A stretch of DNA of 7,148 bases from an uncultured Chloroflexota bacterium (GTDB lineage: Bacteria; Chloroflexota; Limnocylindria; Limnocylindrales; Limnocylindraceae), in the NCBI GenBank assembly GCA_903944295.1, contig CAJARA010000133.1, positions 1 through 7,148 of the forward strand, written 5' to 3'. Position numbers and translations under genes: made by a program. How positions within the stretch are numbered: the first letter of the stretch is position 1; every line of letters begins with the position of its first letter. This document shows, in pieces, positions 1 to 5,939 of the stretch. Below the pieces are notes generated by a model, which did not search any database, was not told the DNA's origin, and saw only the letters and a list, made by a program, of their open reading frames with translations.

Positions 1-1182
<1,182 letters not shown>

Positions 1183-1183
1183 C

Positions 1184-1188
1184 AAGGG
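1184..1188 (+). promoter_or_regulatory. Ribosome binding site supporting the GTG start of the Nudix gene
   Basis: AAGGG lies in the 12-base gap after the lon stop codon, 6 bases before the GTG at 1195. It decides the non-ATG start, which gives an N-terminal helical region of normal length for the family. It is a short purine match, so the support is moderate. Confidence 0.5.
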
Positions 1189-1194
1189 CTCGCC

Positions 1195-1938
1195 GTGGAG
1201 AGGCAAGAGCAGGCGGCTCAACGAATCGCTGAACGGCTGCGTCGTGCGCTTGCGCGTGACGCAGCCGGAGCGCTCGCGCCACTCCCCTTCCCGCTACAAC
1301 CGAACCTCACCCCACGTCGACTCCCCGGCCTTGAGCCGGTTGACCTGAATCCACCCGTTGAGGGGACGCCGCGCATTGCCGCCGTCACCGCACTCTTGGT
1401 GCCACCCGTGGCACTCGGAGCCTGCGGCGTGAACGGTGGCGGCGAGAGCGTTGAGGTGCACCCGTTCGACTGTCAGGTGCTCCTGATCAAGCGCGCGCAG
1501 GGAGGAACGCACGGCGGCCAGCTCGCCCTTCCAGGCGGCAAGATGGAGTCTGGCGAAACTCCCCAGCAGACCGCGATTCGCGAACTTCACGAGGAGCTCG
1601 GCTTTGACGCCGATGACCCGCAGCACGGCATCATCGTTGTTGGCTCACTTGATCCCGCCTACATCCCAGCGAGCAACTTCCTGATCCACGTGGTGGTGGC
1701 GGTTGCGCCGAGCACGCCGCAACTCCACCCAGATCCAACGGAGGTCGCGGGTGTTGTTGGCGCCGAACTCGGCATCTTTGATCCGCGACTCCCGGTGCAC
1801 GATGTTGATGGGGAACAGAACGGCGTGCCGCTCAGGTACGGCGCCTTCGTGGTGCCGGGTGAGCTGCGCGTCTGGGGGCTTACCGCTCGCTTGCTGTGCG
1901 AACTCGCGGGCCGGGTGGCGGAGGAATCGGCGCACTAA
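1195..1938 (+). CDS. Nudix hydrolase, CoA-pyrophosphatase (NudL-like) type
   Basis: A soluble Nudix enzyme of 247 residues expected to cleave a nucleoside-diphosphate-linked substrate in a Mg-dependent way. The Nudix box GX5EX7REUXEEXGU is complete at residues 115-137 (Gly115, Glu121, Arg129, Glu130, Glu133, Glu134, Gly136). Just before it, HGGQLALPGGK resembles the HAGQ-A-FPGG signature of CoA diphosphatases. The later IPASNFLIHVVVAVAP and RVWGLTARLL segments also fit that subfamily, so CoA or an acyl-CoA is the favoured substrate; the subfamily is an inference. Residues 1-58 form the N-terminal helical region common in this group. About 20 extra residues (roughly 71-93) lie between the first strand and the conserved KRA segment. 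The start is GTG at 1195, chosen because an SD-like AAGGG (1184-1188) sits 6 bases upstream and the gene directly follows lon, suggesting cotranscription. Its 3' end overlaps the convergent glycosyltransferase gene by 59 bases. Confidence 0.88.
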   Translation: MERQEQAAQRIAERLRRALARDAAGALAPLPFPLQPNLTPRRLPGLEPVDLNPPVEGTPRIAAVTALLVPPVALGACGVNGGGESVEVHPFDCQVLLIKRAQGGTHGGQLALPGGKMESGETPQQTAIRELHEELGFDADDPQHGIIVVGSLDPAYIPASNFLIHVVVAVAPSTPQLHPDPTEVAGVVGAELGIFDPRLPVHDVDGEQNGVPLRYGAFVVPGELRVWGLTARLLCELAGRVAEESAH

Positions 1939-3073
1939 ATCCTGCGGGGAGTTGCCCCTGCTCGGCGAGTCGGCGGATCACAAAGCCGTAGTACTCCTCC
2001 ACCGCCTGCCCCACACGCTCCCAAGTGAAGAGTTGCGCGCGCTCCTCGCCCGCGCGCGAGAGTTGTGCGCGCAGTTGCGGATCGTCAATCAAGCGACGAA
2101 TAGACGTGGCAAGGGCGTCCGCGTTTCCTGGCTCCACCAAGATCCCGTCACGCTCGCGACGCACCACGCCGCGGTAGCCGTGAATGTCTGAACAGATGAT
2201 TGGCGCACCGGCAGACATCGCTTCGAGCAGGACGATGCCGAACGATTCTCTCCCGGTTGCTGGTGAAACGAAGATGTCAGCGGTCTTGAAGAGCTGCGCC
2301 TTCTGCGCCTCAGGGACACGCCCAAGAAACTCAACGTCTTCAAGCTGGCGCGTCAGCACGTAGCGACGCGCTTCGCGGTCACCAGGCCCTGTGCCGACAA
2401 TGAGCAGCCGCGCCCGTACGCCGTCGCGCTGCAGCTTGCGGAATGCGCGGAGGAGATGAATCAAGCCCTTCCGTGGCTCCATGCGTCCAACGAAGAGAAT
2501 GTTCGGCACACCATCGCGGTAGCGAGCAATTGGAACGGCGCGCTGATATCGCGCCGGCTCAACACCGTTCGGAACAATCTTGTATTCGCCAGGGAAGTAG
2601 CGGCTGATGAAGTGCCGCGCCGCGGGGCTCACCGCAATGCGGCCGTGCAACTTGTTCGAATAGTGACCGAGTGCGCGCTTCCCAAACTCGTAGCTGATGG
2701 ATAAGCCACCGAACGCATGGAACGTTCCAACATTCACTGATGTCGAGAGGGTAAGCGTTACAAGACTCAAGAATGGAACAAACGGTTCGTGATAGTGCAG
2801 CACATCAAATCGTTCGCGCTCAAGGATTTGGCGCATCTGCTGTAAATACGTTGGGCTCAGCGTGATGGTTCCCATTGAGCCGTTGAAGGGAACGCTGAAC
2901 CCTTTCCCTACTCGAATGATGTCGCCCTCGCTCGCCTTCTGGAGTCCGTGACTACTGGTGATGATGCGCACATCGTGGCCACGCGCGCGCAACACGCGAT
3001 AGAGCGAGCCAACATGGTCATTCACGCCACCTGGCATTGGGTACGCGTACGGAGTGACGATGCCAATCTTCAT
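1880..3073 (-). CDS. GT4-family glycosyltransferase, PimA-like (phosphatidylinositol mannosyltransferase-like)
   Basis: A 397-residue GT-B fold glycosyltransferase, probably peripheral at the cytoplasmic face of the membrane, that would move a sugar (GDP-mannose in the PimA family) onto a lipid acceptor. The N-terminus MKIGIVTPYAYPMPGGVNDH aligns without gaps to mycobacterial PimA: Tyr9 and the Gly15-Gly16 donor loop are kept. Other shared points are VLHYHEP (91-97), GTFHAF with His119, IPNG-like VPNGVE (167-172), GRMEPRKG (196-203, Arg197/Lys202 of the donor site) and ESFGIVLLEAM (276-286, the EX7E motif, Glu276/Glu284). PimA's Gln18 is Asn here, and the acceptor-side arginines after the NGS loop are Thr, so PI may not be the acceptor. 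The ATG lies 5 bases after the PHP stop and has only a distant GAGG (3090-3087), suggesting reinitiation. The C-terminal 20 residues are Pro-rich and overlap the Nudix gene on the other strand. The GT4 family is sure; PimA function is only probable. Confidence 0.9.
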   Translation of the reverse strand: MKIGIVTPYAYPMPGGVNDHVGSLYRVLRARGHDVRIITSSHGLQKASEGDIIRVGKGFSVPFNGSMGTITLSPTYLQQMRQILERERFDVLHYHEPFVPFLSLVTLTLSTSVNVGTFHAFGGLSISYEFGKRALGHYSNKLHGRIAVSPAARHFISRYFPGEYKIVPNGVEPARYQRAVPIARYRDGVPNILFVGRMEPRKGLIHLLRAFRKLQRDGVRARLLIVGTGPGDREARRYVLTRQLEDVEFLGRVPEAQKAQLFKTADIFVSPATGRESFGIVLLEAMSAGAPIICSDIHGYRGVVRRERDGILVEPGNADALATSIRRLIDDPQLRAQLSRAGEERAQLFTWERVGQAVEEYYGFVIRRLAEQGQLPAGFSAPIPPPPGPRVRTASER

Positions 3074-3078
3074 GCTGG

Positions 3079-3909
3079 TTACCGTTCCTCGTCTGGTGTG
3101 TAGCGCGCAGGTCGGCGACGGCTTCCTGGGTAGCCGAGGTCGCGACCACGTCGCTCACCACCGAACGTCCAGATCGGTCGCGTTACGCCGGCAAGATCTT
3201 GGCCGAGCCCGATGAGATTGCGCAGCATCTGGCGCCCAAAGATTCCTGGGCTTTCCGTCAACGTGTGGTCACTCCCAGCGCCAACACTCACCGTGCGCGC
3301 CAAGATCGCGTCGCGCAGTGCTTCTGGGCTTGAGCCAGGGAAGGTGGTCCAGACGCGTCCGATGGCGCTCAACACATGCGCGTCGGAGCTACCGAGCGTT
3401 GCGAGGCCGAGATCGGCGGCGAGGCGCCCCACGCGGCGGCGCGGCGAGGTGCCGAAGATCGTGGGGTTGTATGTCTCCAGGCCGTCTGGGCGGCAGGCGG
3501 GGTCCCGATCGTTCGCCGCCGCACGAATCGCCCCCTCCTGGGCGCAGAGCGGGTGCGGGAAGAGGGGGTGAGCGGGGATGGCGATCCCCCCTTGTTCGTG
3601 GATCTCCGCGATGGTGCGACGGAGCGAGTGGAGTGGGCGGACGCGTTCGTGGAGGAAGAGACCAAGGAGGTGTCCCTGCAACGTAGAGATCTCTTCGCCG
3701 ACGATCACCTGCACATGAAGGCCGTTGGCGACCGCCATCTGCTGTGCCGCCTGCGCGGCATCAATGCGATCGTGATCCGTGATGGCGATGATGTCGAGGC
3801 CGACCTCTTCCGCGTGCGCGAGCACTTGCGAAACTGAGGCGGTGCCGTCTGACGCCATCGTATGGATGTGTAGGTCTGCGCGCGACGCGCCGCTCAACGA
3901 ATCTCTCAT
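3079..3909 (-). CDS. PHP-domain metal-dependent phosphoesterase
   Basis: A 276-residue protein of the PHP (polymerase and histidinol phosphatase) superfamily, soluble, with no signal peptide or membrane segment. Expected metal ligands are all present: DLHIH (Asp12, His14, His16), SDGT (Asp21), TDHD (His46, Asp47), GEEIS (Glu72/Glu73), GHLLGL (His80), PAHP (His114), LETYN (Glu145) and SSDAH (Asp176, His178). This is the pattern of stand-alone PHP phosphatases and nucleases such as YciV/RNase AM, so substrate cannot be read from the motifs. The start is placed at the ATG 3909-3907, which overlaps the upstream acyltransferase stop as ATGA. An upstream in-frame ATG at 3951 would add 14 residues lying wholly inside the neighbour, and DLHIH normally sits near the N-terminus. 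A basic tail of about 30 residues (from about 245) follows the domain. Its place between acyltransferase and glycosyltransferase genes points to a role in inositol-lipid synthesis, which is an inference. Confidence 0.9.
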   Translation of the reverse strand: MRDSLSGASRADLHIHTMASDGTASVSQVLAHAEEVGLDIIAITDHDRIDAAQAAQQMAVANGLHVQVIVGEEISTLQGHLLGLFLHERVRPLHSLRRTIAEIHEQGGIAIPAHPLFPHPLCAQEGAIRAAANDRDPACRPDGLETYNPTIFGTSPRRRVGRLAADLGLATLGSSDAHVLSAIGRVWTTFPGSSPEALRDAILARTVSVGAGSDHTLTESPGIFGRQMLRNLIGLGQDLAGVTRPIWTFGGERRGRDLGYPGSRRRPARYTPDEER

Positions 3910-4811
3910 GCGCGGATATCGTCCCAGATTGGATAGAAGAGCGTCCACCACTGCTCGGGAGCCTTGACGATCAGCTCCTCAAACGCCGCTGCGATCCCCA
4001 TGAGTGTCGTGCGTGTTCTCGCCATGCGATCACCATCCGATGGGATCGCCACTTCGCGGATGTAGCCCGTATACGCGCCGCGTGGTTCGCGAATCACCGC
4101 AGCAACGTACAGCTTTGCGCCAGACTCAACAGCGAGGAGTGCTGGTCCGATCGGAAGCTTCGCTGTCTGCCCAAAGAGCTTTACTGGCACGCCAGCACCA
4201 ACAATGTTGCGATCGCCAACCATGCCAACGATGCCGCCGCTCGCGAGCTCTTCGCTCATCACCTGCGCCGCACCTTTCGCAGAGATGATGCGCAGCCCAA
4301 GCCCAGCGCCGCGTACGCGAAGCATCCACGCCTGCAGCACTTCGTTACTGATCTCTTCCATTGGCGCAATCGGCGCGCGCCCAGAGCGATCGGCCAAGAT
4401 GCTGCCAGGGAGTTCTATTGCGCCGAAGTGTGCGGCAAGAAAGATTGATGCGCCAGCGGCTGGGGAGAACGCTGCGGCAACCGCGAGTTCATCTTCTAGT
4501 TTGACGCGCGTTGCAATGATCTTTCGGGCATGGCGCGGCGCGCGCGCGCTCTCAATGTAGAAGCGCAGGTGATGCTCAAACATCTCGCGCGTCCCGCGCG
4601 TGAGTGCGCTGTTCGTTGGCGCAGCGTTGTCTCGAAACTCATACACGCGTGCAAGGTTGGCGCGCCCAAGGCGCGCGCGCGCCGGCTGCAGTAGTGGACC
4701 AACAACGCCCCATCCTTTTGCAATGGCCAGAAGGAGCGGCTCTGGAAGATATGAGATGGCGGTGAGCCCAGCAATCGTGCCGCGACCAATCAGCTGCTCT
4801 TTTAGGTTCAT
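3906..4811 (-). CDS. Lysophospholipid acyltransferase-family protein, PatA/LpxL-like (second of a pair)
   Basis: A 301-residue membrane-associated acyltransferase of the LpxL/HtrB/PatA branch, which transfers a fatty acyl chain from acyl-CoA or acyl-ACP to a glycolipid. The catalytic HX4E is AHFGAIE (His128, Glu133). Later come MVGDRNIVGAGVPVKLFG (Asp200-Arg201-Asn202), the substrate-site LPIGPALLA (219-227) and the C-terminal PEQWW (285-289) followed by YPIWDD, all standard for the family. Length matches PatA-type enzymes (about 300). A weakly hydrophobic N-terminal stretch (about 13-42) probably contacts the membrane. The ATG at 4811 overlaps the stop of the preceding acyltransferase as ATGA and also has its own SD, GAGG at 4821-4818, 6 bases upstream. 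Its own stop overlaps the PHP start in the same way. With Ino1 and a PimA-like enzyme nearby, PI-mannoside acylation is the favoured role. Lipid A work is unlikely because no lpx genes are seen. Confidence 0.9.
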   Translation of the reverse strand: MNLKEQLIGRGTIAGLTAISYLPEPLLLAIAKGWGVVGPLLQPARARLGRANLARVYEFRDNAAPTNSALTRGTREMFEHHLRFYIESARAPRHARKIIATRVKLEDELAVAAAFSPAAGASIFLAAHFGAIELPGSILADRSGRAPIAPMEEISNEVLQAWMLRVRGAGLGLRIISAKGAAQVMSEELASGGIVGMVGDRNIVGAGVPVKLFGQTAKLPIGPALLAVESGAKLYVAAVIREPRGAYTGYIREVAIPSDGDRMARTRTTLMGIAAAFEELIVKAPEQWWTLFYPIWDDIRA

Positions 4812-5842
4812 GCCGCGCCTCGCTCGTGTTGTGTTGCCATCTGTGCCGCAAGTTCTGATAGGCGACGCTGCTCTGCGGCGTTCGGCCAGAGCGGCTTAAA
4901 GCAGTTCCACTGCGTCGGTTCGCTGCGCATCAGCTGCTCCATCTCGCGCGCAGTTGCTTGCGTTGCGGCAAGTTGCGCCGCCGGAGAGCCGTTACCGGCG
5001 TCAACAGGTGTGCCGTAGAGGATGCGGAACTTACCTGGTGTTTCTCGGCGAACGAAGAACGGCACGATCGGCGCGTTGCCGCGCGCTGCGATCACCGCGG
5101 GGCCGCTCGGCAGCGTTGTCCAGCGACCGAAGAGCTGGCACGGAATACCATCGGGCTTCCAGCCCCAGTCGCTGAGTAAGACGAGGATCTCGCCGCGACG
5201 CATCACGCCGAAGACTTCACGGATGGCGCGCCAGTCAATCATCTTGATCCCCCACGAAGCGCGGAGTCTGCGCAGTAGCTCGTACATCTCTGGGAAGGCG
5301 CTGTCGTCGCCGACCACATTGACGTCGTAGCGCCGCTCGGCGAGTGCGGCGGCGCCGAGCTCATTGTTCCCCGCGTGGAATCCCACAAAGATCGCCGCCT
5401 GTTTTCGCTCCTTGTACTCATCCAGGAGCTTTGCCTCCTCTAGGTCAACCTCCGCCGCGATCGCGGCGAGGGGGCGGCTTGGGAGGCGGAGGAGTTCGGC
5501 GGTATAGCGGCCGTAGCTGCGGTAGACCGCCAAGGAGCGGGCGCGTACCGCTGCGGCTGAGCCAGGGAGGGGGCGACCGTCCGCGTCGGCGACGCCGAGG
5601 ATCACGGCGGCGTTTCCGTCGGCGATGCGGCGCTTCGCTGGCCAGAGGAGGTAGGCGAGCGGAGCGAGGGTGGAGAAGAGCGCCTCAACTGGCCGTGGCG
5701 GGAGGAACCCAACGATCCGCATTAAGGCGAGATAGGCGAGGTAGATGAGCCGCTCCCAGAGGCGGCGTGGCGTGAAGCGGGGGGCCGATCCGGGCGTCTC
5801 GCGACGGATTGGCGAAGGGGTCGCCGGCTGCTGCTGGCTCAT
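4808..5842 (-). CDS. Lysophospholipid acyltransferase-family protein, divergent LpxL/PatA-like (first of a pair)
   Basis: A 344-residue acyltransferase of the same superfamily as its downstream neighbour but clearly not a recent duplicate. HX4E is GFHAGNNELG (His156, Glu161). The second conserved block reads LLSDWGWKPDGIPCQLFG (223-239), with Asp225 followed by Trp-Gly-Trp where the neighbour has Asp-Arg-Asn. LPSGPAVIA (244-252) and PTQWNCF (309-315) complete the family pattern. Hydrophobic stretches at about 33-47 and 53-67 suggest membrane attachment. The first 28 residues are polar and low in complexity. The start at 5842 is the first in-frame ATG after the ino1 spacer. It has no recognisable SD, so the N-terminus is less certain than the core, or the transcript is leaderless. 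The 3' end overlaps the next gene as ATGA. The likely role is acylation of the inositol glycolipid or its precursor; donor and acceptor are unknown. The N-terminal half (about 5440-5700) is more GC-rich than the rest. Confidence 0.87.
   Translation of the reverse strand: MSQQQPATPSPIRRETPGSAPRFTPRRLWERLIYLAYLALMRIVGFLPPRPVEALFSTLAPLAYLLWPAKRRIADGNAAVILGVADADGRPLPGSAAAVRARSLAVYRSYGRYTAELLRLPSRPLAAIAAEVDLEEAKLLDEYKERKQAAIFVGFHAGNNELGAAALAERRYDVNVVGDDSAFPEMYELLRRLRASWGIKMIDWRAIREVFGVMRRGEILVLLSDWGWKPDGIPCQLFGRWTTLPSGPAVIAARGNAPIVPFFVRRETPGKFRILYGTPVDAGNGSPAAQLAATQATAREMEQLMRSEPTQWNCFKPLWPNAAEQRRLSELAAQMATQHERGAA
4818..4821 (-). promoter_or_regulatory. Ribosome binding site of the second acyltransferase gene
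   Basis: GAGG, read on the minus strand, lies 6 bases before the ATG at 4811 and inside the end of the upstream acyltransferase gene. It supports that ATG and shows that this gene can be initiated directly as well as by coupling through the ATGA overlap. Confidence 0.55.
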
Positions 5843-5848
5843 CTGGGG

Positions 5849-5854
5849 AGTGTA
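5849..5854 (-). promoter_or_regulatory. Possible -10 element of a leaderless promoter for the acyltransferase operon
   Basis: On the minus strand TACACT (5854-5849) fits the TANNNT form of the -10 box and stands 6 bases before the ATG at 5842. That is the spacing seen for leaderless genes in high-GC Gram-positive bacteria, and the absence of an SD agrees. No -35 can be seen: the expected place falls in the hairpin loop region. This is a short motif and the support is weak. Confidence 0.3.
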
Positions 5855-5857
5855 TAG

Positions 5858-5894
5858 GGAGAGCCGCCGCCCCTTTCGGGTGCGACGGCTCTCC
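5858..5894 (-). terminator. Strong hairpin downstream of ino1 (terminator-like or attenuator, no U-tract)
   Basis: The arms 5858-5870 and 5882-5894 pair over 13 positions with a single C/A mismatch (5867/5885). The stem extends by three further C-G pairs (5871-5873 with 5878-5880) around a TTTC loop, with one bulged base at 5881. It lies 45 bases past the ino1 stop and 15 bases before the next start codon. No T-run follows on either strand, so it is not a textbook intrinsic terminator. It could end or stabilise the ino1 message, or limit read-through into the acyltransferase operon. Confidence 0.6.
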
Positions 5895-5909
5895 TCGTCG
5901 TGAAGGCGG

Positions 5910-5927
5910 GGCTGGCGCTAACCAGCC
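5910..5927. repeat. Small perfect inverted repeat just after ino1
   Basis: GGCTGG (5910-5915) and CCAGCC (5922-5927) form a perfect 6-bp stem with a 6-base loop. It begins 12 bases after the ino1 stop and stands in series with the larger hairpin at 5858-5894. Together the two fill most of the 97-base spacer. Short GC-rich stems arise easily by chance in such DNA, so on its own this is weak evidence. Confidence 0.4.
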
Positions 5928-5939
5928 GAGCCGGAACGG

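Noticed and set aside
3318..3837. Two long plus-strand open frames opposite the PHP gene
   Set aside because: They cover the metal-binding core of the PHP gene and encode Arg/Gly-rich low-complexity sequence: antisense shadows.
3910..3951. Longer PHP protein starting at the ATG at 3951
   Set aside because: The extra 14 codons lie wholly within the upstream acyltransferase's conserved C-terminus. The ATG at 3909 gives an ATGA overlap like the next junction and a normal short lead to DLHIH.
4534..4682. Runs of alternating GCGCGC as possible repeat or Z-DNA sites
   Set aside because: They are Ala/Arg codon runs within the second acyltransferase; short, not tandemly organised and expected at this GC content.
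5344..5748. Plus-strand open frame encoding Gly/Arg-rich sequence opposite the first acyltransferase
   Set aside because: The composition is what antisense of GC-rich Leu/Pro/Ala codons gives; there is no start signal and no motif, while the minus strand has the clear HX4E protein.
3906..5842. Lipid A (LPS) acyltransferases LpxL/LpxM
   Set aside because: The fold family is shared, but the neighbours are inositol and PimA-like genes and no lipid A or outer-membrane gene is visible, so a PatA-like role is the better reading.
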